Shown here: positions 24,999 through 34,357 of the stretch, piece by piece
How positions within the stretch are numbered: position 1 is the stretch's first letter
Layout: each line of letters opens with the position of its first letter
From: Streptomyces cathayae
GTDB taxonomy: Bacteria > Actinomycetota > Actinomycetes > Streptomycetales > Streptomycetaceae
DNA length: 64,000 nucleotides
Direction of reading: 5' to 3'
Assembly (NCBI RefSeq): GCF_029760955.1
Contig: NZ_CP121682.1
Location: forward strand, 2,852,001 to 2,916,000
Made by a program: the position numbers and the translations under genes
Notes under the pieces: model-generated
What the model saw: only the letters and a program-made list of their open reading frames with translations
The model's database searches: none
What the model was told of the DNA's origin: nothing

Positions 24999-26537
24999 TC
25001 AGAGGTATCCCATCTCACGGAGTCGGCTGCTCGTGTAGTCGTCTTCGTCCGCGGTGTCCCCGGCCGGCTCGGCCTCGGGCACCCTCTCGTTGCGGGCCGT
25101 CACCCGGGGATCGGGGGCGGGAACCGGGAGGTCCTCGGTGAAGATCTCCGTCCGGGGGCTCCCGTCGATGTCCGAGGGCCAGGAGGCACCCAGGTCCATC
25201 AGCAGGGTGGGCAGGGCGTCCACGAGCGGCACCGTGCCCGGGGTGCGGCCGGGGCGCACCCGCGGCGAGCGCTGCGCCCAGATCCCCTGGTGCCGGTGCA
25301 GGCCCGTCTGCGCGCTGGGCGCCCACAGGTCGCCGGTGAGGTCGGTGACCGGCAGGACGGACTCGTCCGCGGGCACCATGAGCAGGTCGGGGGCCCGGCC
25401 GCGCTGCTGTCCCGGATAGGCCTCCGCGCTCGGCAGGACGGCCTGGAACACCGGGTCGCCGGTGGGTCCCCTGAGGCCGCCGAGAAGGTCGACGACCTCG
25501 GCCGTGACGCGGTCCCGGTCCCTCGGGGCGACCTTGCCCCGGGCCTGCCTCGCCCGGAGGTTGAGGTTGAGCCCGTAGCTTCCGGGGACCGGCATGTAGA
25601 CCGCGGTGCGGGCGAAGTCGACACGCCGGCCGCCGTCGGCGAACCAGCGGGCCTCGCCGGCCGCGGGTTCGTCGCCCGGCTCGGTCGCGAGCAGGCCGGC
25701 CTCCTCCAGCAGCTGGTGCACGGCGAGGGCGTGCGCGCCCTGGCCGAGGCCGTGGTCGGAGACGAGCGTGACCACCGTGTCCTCGTCCACCAGGGAGAGC
25801 AGTTCGCCGACCGCGGTGTCGATGGCCCGGTGGACCCGAGTGTTGGCCCGGTCCCAGCCGGAGCCCGCGGGAGCCTTCTCGTGGCGGGGGTGCGTCGTGT
25901 CCTCGTAGTGCCAGTAGTGATGTCCGACGCGGTCCGCCTCGGTGAGGACCACCATGACCACGTCGGTGGGCCGGGTGTTCATGAGGTGGCGCACCGAACG
26001 GACCCGGGCCTCGACATTTCGTTCGGCCTGCTCCAGATAGCTCATGTCACCGCGGAACATGGTGGCGAGATCGGACTGGAAATGGGCCTTGGCCGCCGCC
26101 AGTTCGCGCAGCAGCGAGTCGGGGCGGCAGTGCCGCAGAGTGCGTTCGAGCGGCCAGGTGATCTGGTAGCCGGGCAGGTCGGCCGGCGGGTGGGACATCG
26201 GGATGTTGACCAGCCCGAGGGTGTACTCCTGCGCCGCCAGCCAGTCCCAGGCGTTGGTACGCCCCAGGTCGCCGGCCCGGGTCAGCCGTGCTCCGTAGGC
26301 GGGGTCCTGGGTGTCGTAGAACTGGTAGATGCCGTGGTTGCCGGGGTGGCCCGCGGTGACGAAGGTGCTCCATCCCGGGGCTGTGTGGGCCGGCCAGGTG
26401 CAGGTCGTTCTGCTGCTGGCCGAGGAGCGCAGCAAGCGGTCGATGTTGGGCAGCAGCCCACGGGCTGCCAGGGGATCGATGACATCAAAAGTCCCCCCGT
26501 CTATACCGATGACGAGGGCATGCGGCGAAGGCGGCAT
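24999..26537 (-). CDS. Type I phosphodiesterase/nucleotide pyrophosphatase-family protein
   Basis: 512 aa alkaline-phosphatase-superfamily protein with an intact site: metal Asp (IGIDGGTFD), nucleophile Thr (AHTAPGWSTFVTAG, then HGIYQF), ADRVGHHYW, SDHGLGQGAH, and a late His (GLHRHQGIW). No signal peptide, so cytoplasmic. The C-terminus is acidic and ends SSRLREMGYL, a tail echoed by the small protein at 35481. ATG at 26537 with GGAG upstream; a longer start is possible. First gene of the ACP/radical SAM operon, so a role on a carrier-bound or nucleotide-linked intermediate is a fair guess. Confidence 0.82.
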   Translation of the reverse strand: MPPSPHALVIGIDGGTFDVIDPLAARGLLPNIDRLLRSSASSRTTCTWPAHTAPGWSTFVTAGHPGNHGIYQFYDTQDPAYGARLTRAGDLGRTNAWDWLAAQEYTLGLVNIPMSHPPADLPGYQITWPLERTLRHCRPDSLLRELAAAKAHFQSDLATMFRGDMSYLEQAERNVEARVRSVRHLMNTRPTDVVMVVLTEADRVGHHYWHYEDTTHPRHEKAPAGSGWDRANTRVHRAIDTAVGELLSLVDEDTVVTLVSDHGLGQGAHALAVHQLLEEAGLLATEPGDEPAAGEARWFADGGRRVDFARTAVYMPVPGSYGLNLNLRARQARGKVAPRDRDRVTAEVVDLLGGLRGPTGDPVFQAVLPSAEAYPGQQRGRAPDLLMVPADESVLPVTDLTGDLWAPSAQTGLHRHQGIWAQRSPRVRPGRTPGTVPLVDALPTLLMDLGASWPSDIDGSPRTEIFTEDLPVPAPDPRVTARNERVPEAEPAGDTADEDDYTSSRLREMGYL

Positions 26538-27078
26538 CAGTCGTCTCCAACTGTGGACAACACCTGCGACAGAGGGCGGCGGCAAGACGGCCGTCGGTGA
26601 TCCGGGTGACCGTAACACCGAACGCATACCCTCCTCCACGGAGACACCGATTCGGATCTTGGGACTGTCCAAAAGGCGCGCCGCACCACTGCGGCACCCG
26701 CATACCCCTCCCCCTTGTCTGCTTTGCCGGAACGCCCCTGCACAGGGGCTCTTCTGCCGCCGTTCTCGCCGCGCCCGAATATCGATTGAGGGCTCTGCGG
26801 TATGGCCGGAACAGTTCGATGAACCGGCCACGACCTCCGCCGGCCACATCGATCACGGGTATCCCATGCGATCAAGAAGGCAGTGTTGACTTGCCTCGCT
26901 TCCGTGGTGGAGCCTCATGTGGCAAGCCGTACGAGAGCGCCTTTGGCATAAGTCTGTCCTTTTCTCGTTCGGCTCCTCTCATTTCCGGTGACGCCCCATG
27001 GTTCCTCCCTTCGGGAAGGGACGAGGAAATGCGAAGGGCAGCGCACATTCGCCCCGCTGATGGAGAGGCCGACCGCAG
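26538..27078. promoter_or_regulatory. Divergent promoter region between the two main operons
   Basis: 541 bases without a supported gene, less GC-rich than the neighbours. TTGACT at 26886-26891 in the context GTGTTGACTTGCCTCGC matches, with two differences in 17 bases, the -35 region upstream of the AHBA synthase gene (42651-42667). No convincing -10 follows it, so the element may be a shared control site rather than a full promoter. It would serve the rightward glycosyltransferase operon. Confidence 0.4.
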
Positions 27079-28023
27079 ATGTCTCCGCCCGCGCCTTCCG
27101 CCCCCTTGACCCTGACCGTAGTGGTCCCCACCCGGGGCGACCACGAGCAACTGCGGCTCACCCTCGCCTGCCTCGCAGCCCAGGCCGGCGCACCGCCCCA
27201 CGAGGTGGTCGTGGTCGACGACAACGACCGCGGCGGTGAGGACTCCCGGGCCCTGACCTCCGTACTGGAGGAGGTGCGCGGGCTCCTGCCGGTGCGCGCG
27301 GTGGCCGGTCCCGGACGCGGGCGCGCCGCGGCGCGCAACACCGGCGCGGCGGCCGCCGGCGCACCCTGGATCGTCTTCCTCGACGCCGATGTGGTGGTGG
27401 GGCCGGGCTTCCTGCGCGCGTACGGCGAGGCGGCCCGGCCCGGCCGCTTCCTGCACGGCCGGATGCGTGAACTCCCGTCCGCGAGGAGGCTGCTGGGTCG
27501 GCTGCGGAGCGCGCCGCTCGCCGAGGTCCAGGAGAGCGGGGCCGCGCTGCACACCGCGCCCGAGGAGGGCGCCGAGCGCGGCCCCATGCGGCGCACGATG
27601 ACCAACGCGCTGGAGCGCGCGATCGAGTCGATGGCCGGGGGCGCGCTGCCGGACGTCGCTCCGTGGCTGGGGCTGGTGGGCGCCAACTCGGCGGTGAGCA
27701 GGGAGTCCTGGTGCCAGGCGGGGGGTTTCGAGGAGAGCTTCGGCCGGGTGTGGGGCTGCGAGGACCTCGAGTTCGGTCTCCGGCTGCACGAGGCGGGCCT
27801 GCGGCGCCACCTCGTACCGCGGGCCCTGGGCATCCACCTCAGCCACGTCCGGCGCGACCGGTGGGAACAGCACAGTGTGAACATGGAGCGCTTCACGGCT
27901 CTGCACCCCCTGCCGTCCGTGCGCGCGCTGTCCGCCCTGCTCGGCGCCGACGGGAGCCCCGAGCGCTATGTGGCCGCCGTCCGGGCCGACACCCCGGCGC
28001 CCGGTTTCGTGGACACGCCGTGA
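27079..28023 (+). CDS. mitB: Family 2-type glycosyltransferase, MitB-like
   Basis: 314 aa GT-A glycosyltransferase. The nucleotide-sugar elements are LTVVVPTRGDHEQLR at the start, VVVDDNDRGGED, and the metal-binding FLDADVVVGPGF. A later GCEDLEFGLRLHEAGL matches the acceptor-side ED motif of GT2 enzymes. MitB in the mitomycin pathway puts N-acetylglucosamine on the AHBA-loaded carrier protein, and this gene is first in an operon with the same order. ATG at 27079 with GGAGAGG upstream. The stop overlaps the next GTG. Confidence 0.88.
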   Translation: MSPPAPSAPLTLTVVVPTRGDHEQLRLTLACLAAQAGAPPHEVVVVDDNDRGGEDSRALTSVLEEVRGLLPVRAVAGPGRGRAAARNTGAAAAGAPWIVFLDADVVVGPGFLRAYGEAARPGRFLHGRMRELPSARRLLGRLRSAPLAEVQESGAALHTAPEEGAERGPMRRTMTNALERAIESMAGGALPDVAPWLGLVGANSAVSRESWCQAGGFEESFGRVWGCEDLEFGLRLHEAGLRRHLVPRALGIHLSHVRRDRWEQHSVNMERFTALHPLPSVRALSALLGADGSPERYVAAVRADTPAPGFVDTP

Positions 28024-28982
28024 GCGGGGCGGACGGCGCCGGCGCGCACGTCGTGGTCTCCCCGCATCCCGACGACGCGGTCTGGTCCCTCGGGGGGCGG
28101 CTGGCCCGCTGGGTCGCCCGGGGCGTCCCCGTCACCGTCGTCACCGTCTTCGACGGCCCGGCGATCGCGGGTGCGCGGGGCGACGGTGTGCCGGCCGGTG
28201 ACGTACGGGCCGGGGGTGCGCGGGCCGACGGCGCGCGAGCGGCCGCCCCGGCGACAGACGGCGCGCGGCCCGCCCGGGACGCGGCCGACGCCAAAACGCC
28301 CGGCGCCACGCACGACCGGGACGCCTGGCGCTCGATCGCGCGGCCCGCCCTCCGGCGCCGTGAGGACCGGGCCGCGCTGACGCTCCTCGGCGCCGCACAC
28401 GTCTCCCTCGGCTTCACCGACGCCGCCCTGCGCACCTCGGGCGACCGCTACCGGTACAGCTCCGCACTCCGCGTCCGCGGCCCCCGGCACGCCGACGACG
28501 CTCCTCTCGCCGACGAGTTGGGCGCGGCGCTGCGCTCCTGTTGCCCGCCCGGGACCCGAGTGCACGGGCCGTTGGCAGCGGGCCGGCACGTGGACCACGT
28601 GCTCGTCAGGGAGGCCGTGGAGCGGCTGGGGCGGCCGGACACGGCTTGGTACGAGGACTTTCCCTACCCCCTGCGCCACCGCGACCACGAGGGCATGGCG
28701 GCGGGCTTCACGCCGCTCACGTCGGCCGAGATCGACACCTGGCTGGCCGGCGCGGCGGTGTACGCGAGCCAGGCGCAGGCACTCTTCGACGGGACGGACA
28801 GGCTGCGCGAGACACTCCTCGCCCGGGTCCGGGCCCATGGCACCGCAGCACGACTCCCTTACGCCGAGCGCTTCTGGCTGCGATCCGCACACGTCGCGAC
28901 GGACGCCGGCCACCGGCCGCCGGGAGAGCCGCCACCTCCACCGGACGACCGGAACACCCCCGCGCCCCTCGGACGACCGTGA
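28020..28982 (+). CDS. mitC: PIG-L/LmbE-type deacetylase, MitC-like
   Basis: 320 aa. The zinc motif is clear (VVVSPHPDDAVWSLGGRLA), and the second metal-binding part occurs late (GPLAAGRHVDHVLVREAV). The family removes acetyl from N-acetylglucosamine conjugates, so it should act right after the glycosyltransferase, giving a glucosamine-linked AHBA. A low-complexity Ala/Gly/Arg insert sits at about residues 55-100. GTG start overlapping the previous stop (GTGA). It matches the gene position of mitC. Confidence 0.85.
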   Translation: MSGADGAGAHVVVSPHPDDAVWSLGGRLARWVARGVPVTVVTVFDGPAIAGARGDGVPAGDVRAGGARADGARAAAPATDGARPARDAADAKTPGATHDRDAWRSIARPALRRREDRAALTLLGAAHVSLGFTDAALRTSGDRYRYSSALRVRGPRHADDAPLADELGAALRSCCPPGTRVHGPLAAGRHVDHVLVREAVERLGRPDTAWYEDFPYPLRHRDHEGMAAGFTPLTSAEIDTWLAGAAVYASQAQALFDGTDRLRETLLARVRAHGTAARLPYAERFWLRSAHVATDAGHRPPGEPPPPPDDRNTPAPLGRP

Positions 28983-28994
28983 AAGGAACCCTTC

Positions 28995-30107
28995 GTGCCC
29001 CCCTACACTCCGTTGCCGCTGATCGGCAACGACCTCGTGATCAACGAGGACTCGTGCAACCTGAGTTGCACCTACTGCCTCACGGGACAGAGCAACCTCA
29101 AAGAGGGCCACTCGCTCCAGCTCATCTTCGACCCGCCCAAACGTGACGACTATTCACCGACCACGGAGCTGGGCAAGCGCATCAACACGGTGGCCGACCA
29201 GATCAACGACCGCTTCAACCTGCCGCTGTTGAAGGTGACCGGCGGTGAGATCTTCCTGGTCCGCGGCATCATGGACTTCCTGGAGGAGCAGTCCCGGCAC
29301 TACGAGGTGCTGGTTCTGCAGACCAACGGCGTCCTGGTCACCGAGGAGCATCTGGAGCGGATGCGCTCCTGGGGCAACGTGGTGCTCCAGATCTCGCTGG
29401 ACAGCCACCTCTACCAGGGCAACAGCTACCGCGTGCAGTCCGAGTCGCTGCACGGAAAGGTGCTGCGCTCGATCACCCGGGCGCTCGACTCCGGTCTCCC
29501 GGTGGAGATCTACGGCGTGCTCAACGACCGCAGCGTGGCCGAGCTGACCGAGTTCGCGGGCTGGCTCAACGAGTTCGAGCACCCGCCGACGTTCTTCCCG
29601 TTCCCCGTGCGAGGCCCGGACTCCGACCATTTCAAGATCCGGCCCGAGCAGATCAGCCACATCGAGGAACTGGCCGCGCGTTACGACGAGTTCAGCGGCA
29701 TCCTGCCGCCGTACCCGTACTTCGACCGGCTGCTGAGCTTCTACCGCGAGGGCAAGCGGACCTTCCGCTGTCATCTGCCCCGGCTGGTCGTCTCCAGCTT
29801 CAGCGACGGCGTCATCACCCCCTGCCCCAACATCTGGTTCTCCGACATGGGCAACATGCTGGGCGACAAGGCCGGGCAGGTCCTGGACAAGCTCGGCAGC
29901 AGCGGGCTCTACCGGGCGCTGCTCGCCCCGAAGCCGAGGCTGAGCGCCTGCCACGGCTGCTTCACGCCCTGGGACACGCTCTCGATGTACTTCGAGGACG
30001 AGATCACCCTGGACGAGCTGTGCGCCGCGCCCACCTACGCCCCGCCGCGCATCCGCGGCATGATCGAGAACGCCAAGGCCGACTACCTGGCGGGCGCCGG
30101 TGCCTGA
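28995..30107 (+). CDS. Radical SAM enzyme with auxiliary cluster cysteines
   Basis: 370 aa. The SAM cluster motif is close to the N-terminus (Cys21, Cys25, Cys28 in EDSCNLSCTYCLTGQ). Several late cysteines (FRCHLP, ITPCPNIWF, LSACHGCFTPWD) suggest an auxiliary iron-sulfur cluster, as in SPASM or twitch proteins. No B12 domain. Its position corresponds to mitD in the mitomycin cluster. It may form the C-C bond between the amino sugar and the aromatic ring, a step with no simple two-electron solution; that is inference. GTG at 28995 with AAGGAA upstream. Confidence 0.87.
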   Translation: MPPYTPLPLIGNDLVINEDSCNLSCTYCLTGQSNLKEGHSLQLIFDPPKRDDYSPTTELGKRINTVADQINDRFNLPLLKVTGGEIFLVRGIMDFLEEQSRHYEVLVLQTNGVLVTEEHLERMRSWGNVVLQISLDSHLYQGNSYRVQSESLHGKVLRSITRALDSGLPVEIYGVLNDRSVAELTEFAGWLNEFEHPPTFFPFPVRGPDSDHFKIRPEQISHIEELAARYDEFSGILPPYPYFDRLLSFYREGKRTFRCHLPRLVVSSFSDGVITPCPNIWFSDMGNMLGDKAGQVLDKLGSSGLYRALLAPKPRLSACHGCFTPWDTLSMYFEDEITLDELCAAPTYAPPRIRGMIENAKADYLAGAGA

Positions 30108-32427
30108 GGTCACCGCATCCCCCGGCACGCTCCTCGACGCCGTCCGCCGCTTCGACCCCGGGCACCCGGTGCTGGAGGGGCTGACGTGCGGCGAGCTGAC
30201 GTCGAGGGCGCAGGCGGTCGCCGAGGCCGTGCGGGCCCACGAGGCCGTCGGCGAGGCGGTGGTCCTGCGGATGCCGAACGGGCCCGACTGGGTCGTCGCC
30301 TTCCTCGGGCTGCTCGCGGGCGGCTCCCTGCCGCTCCCCGTGGCGCCGGACACCCCCGGCCCCGAGGTGCGGCGGCTGCTCGAACTCGCGGGCGGCGGAA
30401 GGGTGCTGGCCTACCCGGAGCGGCCCGGCGAGAAGATCGAGCTCACCGGTTCGCCCGGGGTGCGCGTCGACGGCGGGCCGGGGGTGCTGCTGCCCACCTC
30501 CGGCTCGACCGGCTCACCCAAGCTCGTACGGCGCGACGAGGCGAGCTGGCTGTCGGAGGCCCGGCGCTACCGCGACGGAGTCGGCGTCACCGAAGAGGAC
30601 ACCGTCGTCCTGCCGGTGCCCCTCTCCCACGCGTACGCGCTCGGCTGGCTGTGCGGCGGGCTGCTGTCGGGCGCGGCCCTGCGCCCCGTGCCGCCCACGG
30701 CCCTCGGGCAGACGGCGCGGGAGCTGGCCGAGGGCGCCACCGTCATCACGCTGGTGCCCGCCACGGCCCGGCTCCTGGCCACTCGGCAGCAGGTGCGCGC
30801 CCGGCGCGCCCGCCCCGGCTCCCCCGCGCCGGCTCCGCGCCTGCGGATCGCCATGGTCGGCGCCGGCCCCGTCGACGCCTCGCTCGACACACTGTTCACC
30901 GAGGCCTACGGGATCGGTGTGGCCCGCAACTACGGCTCCACCGAACTGGGCGCGGTCTTCAGCGGCCCCGCGGGCCTTCCTCCGCTGTGTGTGGGCGCGC
31001 CCCTGCCCGGTGTCGAGCACCGGCTGGTGGACCCCGCCACGCAGGAGCCCGCGCCGCAGGGCCCCGGGGCACTCCAGATCCGTACCGATGGGGTGCCCGA
31101 CTGGCACGACATGGGCGACCTCGCGGTGCCCGACGGGGGCTCGTTGCGGATTCTCGGCCGCGAGGGCACCGCCGTGCGCCGGGGCGGACGCTGGGTCGCC
31201 CCCCTGGAGATCGAGGCGGTCTTCCGCGCCCACGACGCCGTGCGCGAGGTGCGGGTCACCGGCAGGCCCCGGGTCCACCAGGGCGAGGACGGGATCGCGG
31301 CCGAGGTGGTGGTCGCCCCGGGAGGCCCCGACGAGACGGAGCTGCGCGCCCACGCGGCCCGCCATCTCGCGCCGTACAAGGTCCCGGACACCATCGTGCT
31401 GCGCAGCGCCCTGCCGAGGACCGCGAGCGGGAAGACGGCGGCCGCGGCCCGGTACCGGCTCACGCCCCGCGCGATCGAGGCGGCCCGCGCCTACAAGACG
31501 TCCGAACTGCTCTTCGCCCTGCACGAACTGGGCGCCCTCACCGCCCTGGCCGAGGGCACCGCCCTGGCCCCGCTCAGCGCGGAACTCGGCTGCGACCCGC
31601 GGGCCCTGGAGGTCCTGCTGGACACGGCGGCCTCGCTGGGCCTGCTGTCCACCGCCGCGGAGTCCGAGAGCGCCGCCGCCCGTGTCCCGCTCGCCGAGCT
31701 GACCGCCTTCGTGCGCCTGGAGGAGCGGCTGTCCCGCGACCTGGTGACCCGGGAGGCGCTCGCCGCCGTCGCGCGCTCCGGGCAGGCCCGGCGGCCGTTC
31801 GAGCGCCGGCCCGAGGACGCGGACCACGCGGAGCTGGTCGCGGTGTACCAGGGGGCCATGAACGGCCCCTCGGCCCTGGCCCGTACCGCCCTCGGTCTGC
31901 GTCTGCTGCGTCCGCGCCCCGGCGCCCGGCTGGTCGAGGTGACCGCGGGGCCGGGCCGCTATCTCGACCGGCTGCTGGCGAGGGACCCTGCGGCGGGCGG
32001 CCACCTGTGGCAGACCGGCCGCCTCAGCGGTCCGGCGGCCGGCCGGGTGGCCGAGGCCGTCGCCGCCGGCCGGGTGAGCACCGGCCCCGGCCTGCCGGTG
32101 GGCCGGGCCGACTTCTGCGTGATCTCCAACGCCGTGCACGACCCCGCGTCGGGCGCGCTGCTGTCCGCCGTGCTGGCCGCCCTGAAACCGGGTGGCCTGC
32201 TGCTGGTGGACGACGTGTTCCTGCCGTCCGGCAGGCCGGACGCCGAGGACACCGGGCCCGCGAGCGGCGCCGAGCTGGCGCTGGACTGGCTCACCCACGG
32301 CGGCACCGCCTGGACCAGCGTCGAGGCTCTGACCACCGGACTGGCCGAGGCGGGCGCCGACGTCGTGCGCCATCTGCCGTTCGATCACTCTCCCTGCCAT
32401 CTCGTCATCGCGAAGGAGGCCGACTGA
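30100..32427 (+). CDS. mitE: AMP ligase (MitE-like) fused to a methyltransferase-like domain
   Basis: 775 aa. Residues 1 to about 455 are an acyl-adenylating enzyme: P-loop PTSGSTGSPK (132-141), NYGSTELG, and the C-terminal catalytic Lys region (PRTASGKTAAAARY). MitE activates AHBA and loads it on the carrier protein. Residues about 465-775 look like a plant-type O-methyltransferase: a winged-helix part (LLFALHELGALTALAEGT), then a poor Rossmann loop (VEVTAGPGRYLDRLLA) and LKPGGLLLVDDVFLP. The SAM site is degenerate, so this half may only bind substrate or the carrier. GTG at 30100 overlaps the radical SAM stop. Confidence 0.88.
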   Translation: MPEVTASPGTLLDAVRRFDPGHPVLEGLTCGELTSRAQAVAEAVRAHEAVGEAVVLRMPNGPDWVVAFLGLLAGGSLPLPVAPDTPGPEVRRLLELAGGGRVLAYPERPGEKIELTGSPGVRVDGGPGVLLPTSGSTGSPKLVRRDEASWLSEARRYRDGVGVTEEDTVVLPVPLSHAYALGWLCGGLLSGAALRPVPPTALGQTARELAEGATVITLVPATARLLATRQQVRARRARPGSPAPAPRLRIAMVGAGPVDASLDTLFTEAYGIGVARNYGSTELGAVFSGPAGLPPLCVGAPLPGVEHRLVDPATQEPAPQGPGALQIRTDGVPDWHDMGDLAVPDGGSLRILGREGTAVRRGGRWVAPLEIEAVFRAHDAVREVRVTGRPRVHQGEDGIAAEVVVAPGGPDETELRAHAARHLAPYKVPDTIVLRSALPRTASGKTAAAARYRLTPRAIEAARAYKTSELLFALHELGALTALAEGTALAPLSAELGCDPRALEVLLDTAASLGLLSTAAESESAAARVPLAELTAFVRLEERLSRDLVTREALAAVARSGQARRPFERRPEDADHAELVAVYQGAMNGPSALARTALGLRLLRPRPGARLVEVTAGPGRYLDRLLARDPAAGGHLWQTGRLSGPAAGRVAEAVAAGRVSTGPGLPVGRADFCVISNAVHDPASGALLSAVLAALKPGGLLLVDDVFLPSGRPDAEDTGPASGAELALDWLTHGGTAWTSVEALTTGLAEAGADVVRHLPFDHSPCHLVIAKEAD

Positions 32428-33200
32428 TGGGCGAACTCTCCGCCCGCATCGCGGAAAACATGGGTCAGCGTGGCCGGGTCGTCGTGGTCTCCGGGGCTTC
32501 CGGGGACATCGGCAGCGTGTGCGCCCGCCAACTGGCCGAGCTGGGCGCCACGGTGGTGGCGGGCTACCACCAGCGCGAGGAGAGGACACAGAAGCTCGCC
32601 GTCGAGGTCGAGGCGGCCGGCGGGACCCTCGTGCCCGTACAGGCGGACCTGTCGGCACCGGGCGGCCCCGCCCAGCTGGTGCGCGCGGCCGTCGAGCGCT
32701 TCGGCCGCGTCGACGGCCTGGTCGCCGCGGCCGGGCTGCGCACCCGGCGGCTGGCGATGGCCACCGACGCGGCGGCGCTGGACCGGCTCCTCCAGGTGAA
32801 CCTCGCGGGGACCATCAACCTCGCCAAGGCGTGCCTGCGCCCGATGATGCGCGCCAAGTACGGCCGTATCGTGCTCTTCGGCTCCCGGGCGGGCACCAGC
32901 GGCCTGCCGGGCCACGCCGCCTACGCGGCCACCAAGGGCGCCCTGCAGCCCTGGGCGGCCTCCCTCGCCGGCGAGGTGGGCGGGCACGGCATCACCGTCA
33001 ACGTCATCGCGCCGGGCGCGATCCGGGCGGAGGTCATGGACTTCTCCCCCGAAGAGCGCGACCTGGTCATGAAGTTCATCGGCGCGGGCCGGCTGGGCGA
33101 GCCCGAGGAGGTCGCGGCCGCGGTCTCCTTCCTGCTCTCCCCCTCGGCCTCGTACGTCAGCGGCAACACCCTCGTGGTGGACGGCGGTGCGCGCTTTTGA
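32427..33200 (+). CDS. Short-chain dehydrogenase/reductase (FabG-like)
   Basis: 257 aa classical SDR: the NAD(P) site VVVSGASGDIGSVCA, NLAGT, and the catalytic Ser (FGSRAGTSG) and Tyr-Lys (AAYAATKGAL). It ends with the usual YVSGNTLVVDGGARF. The family reduces keto groups, often on carrier-bound substrates. Its place after the MitE-like gene corresponds to mitF. ATG at 32427 overlaps the TGA of the previous gene by one base, with GAAGGAGG upstream. Confidence 0.88.
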   Translation: MGELSARIAENMGQRGRVVVVSGASGDIGSVCARQLAELGATVVAGYHQREERTQKLAVEVEAAGGTLVPVQADLSAPGGPAQLVRAAVERFGRVDGLVAAAGLRTRRLAMATDAAALDRLLQVNLAGTINLAKACLRPMMRAKYGRIVLFGSRAGTSGLPGHAAYAATKGALQPWAASLAGEVGGHGITVNVIAPGAIRAEVMDFSPEERDLVMKFIGAGRLGEPEEVAAAVSFLLSPSASYVSGNTLVVDGGARF

Positions 33201-34357
33201 GCCCCGACGCGTCCGGTGCGCCGCCACTGCGCATCGCGATCCTGGGCGCCGGCTGGGTGTCGCGCACCGTGTGGCGGCCACTGCTGGAGGCGCACCCCGC
33301 CTTCGAGGTGGCCGCGGTCGTGGACACCGATCAGGCGGCGGCCCGGAAGGTGGCGGCCGGGGGCCGGGAGGTCCCGGCCCTGTCCCGGACGGCGGAGCTG
33401 GCGGACCTGGAGCTGGACGCCGCGGTGATCGCGCTGCCCAACCACCTGCACGTGCCCGCCGCCTGCGAACTGCTGGACCGGGGCGTGCCGGTGTTCGTCG
33501 AGAAGCCGGTGTGCCGCACACTCGCCGAGGCACGGACCCTGGCCGCCGCCGCCCTGGAGGGCGGGGCGGTCCACGCCTGGAGCGCGGCCCGGCACCGGGG
33601 TGACGTCCGGGCGCTGGCCGGGCTGCTGCCCCGGCTCGGCGAGGTCCGGGCGCTCGGCCTGAACTGGACGCGGGCCTCCGGGGTGCCCCAGCGCGACGGC
33701 TGGTTCGTCGACCGCGGCCTGGCCGGCGGCGGCTCCCTGCTCGACCTGGGCTGGCATCTGCTGGACGTGGGTCTCGACCTGCTGGGCTGGCCGCAGGTGA
33801 CGCGGGCGCTGGGCACCCTGTCGCTCGACTGGATGGGCCGTGCCGAGGCGACCTCCGACTGGCGCGCCCAGGCCGATGACGCCGGGCCCGGCGCGGTGCG
33901 CGCCGCACTCGTGGAGGACACCGCGCGCGGCTTCCTGCTCACCGATACGGGGGTCGCCGTCTCCCTGGAGTCGCGCTGGGCCTCGCACCACGCCCTGGAC
34001 AGCACCACGTTCACCGTCGAGGGGACCGAGGGCGTCGCGGTGCTGCGCTGCACCTTCGGCTTCAGTCCGCACCGGGTGGACCGCTCCTCGCTGACCCTGC
34101 TGCGCCACGGCGAGGAGACCGGGGTGCCGCTGCCCGAGGAGCCCGTCGGCGTCGAGTACGAACGTCAGGTCGCCGAACTGGCGGCGCGGCTCACCGGCAC
34201 CCGTGCCGAGGGGACCCCGACCCGGGCGGACTCGCTGGCCGAGATCACCTCGCTGGCCTCCTGCGTCGACCGCCTGTACCAGGCCGCCCGCGGCCCCGGG
34301 CCCGCCGTGCCCGCCCCCTCCCTGGAAACCACCCGCCCTCGGCTCCGGAGTCTCTGA
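33197..34357 (+). CDS. Gfo/Idh/MocA-family dehydrogenase (RifL/MitG-like)
   Basis: 386 aa. Rossmann site IAILGAGWVSRTVW and the EKP motif (VFVEKPVCRTLAEA), a strong family signature. In the rifamycin AHBA pathway RifL, of this family, works with RifK on a UDP-sugar on the way to kanosamine. A homologue lies at this place in the mitomycin operon (mitG). It starts with TTG at 33197, overlapping the SDR stop (TTGA); no better start exists. Either AHBA-precursor formation or reduction of a sugar-derived intermediate is possible. Confidence 0.82.
   Translation: MSPDASGAPPLRIAILGAGWVSRTVWRPLLEAHPAFEVAAVVDTDQAAARKVAAGGREVPALSRTAELADLELDAAVIALPNHLHVPAACELLDRGVPVFVEKPVCRTLAEARTLAAAALEGGAVHAWSAARHRGDVRALAGLLPRLGEVRALGLNWTRASGVPQRDGWFVDRGLAGGGSLLDLGWHLLDVGLDLLGWPQVTRALGTLSLDWMGRAEATSDWRAQADDAGPGAVRAALVEDTARGFLLTDTGVAVSLESRWASHHALDSTTFTVEGTEGVAVLRCTFGFSPHRVDRSSLTLLRHGEETGVPLPEEPVGVEYERQVAELAARLTGTRAEGTPTRADSLAEITSLASCVDRLYQAARGPGPAVPAPSLETTRPRLRSL

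Noticed and set aside
22453..25038. 861-codon plus-strand frame
   Set aside because: Antisense to the radical SAM and ACP genes; Val/Asp/Gly composition typical of antisense frames in high-GC DNA.
30186..33200. 1004-codon frame spanning the AMP ligase and SDR genes
   Set aside because: Only its last 257 codons (the SDR) have ordinary composition; the rest is a frameshifted shadow of the ligase gene.
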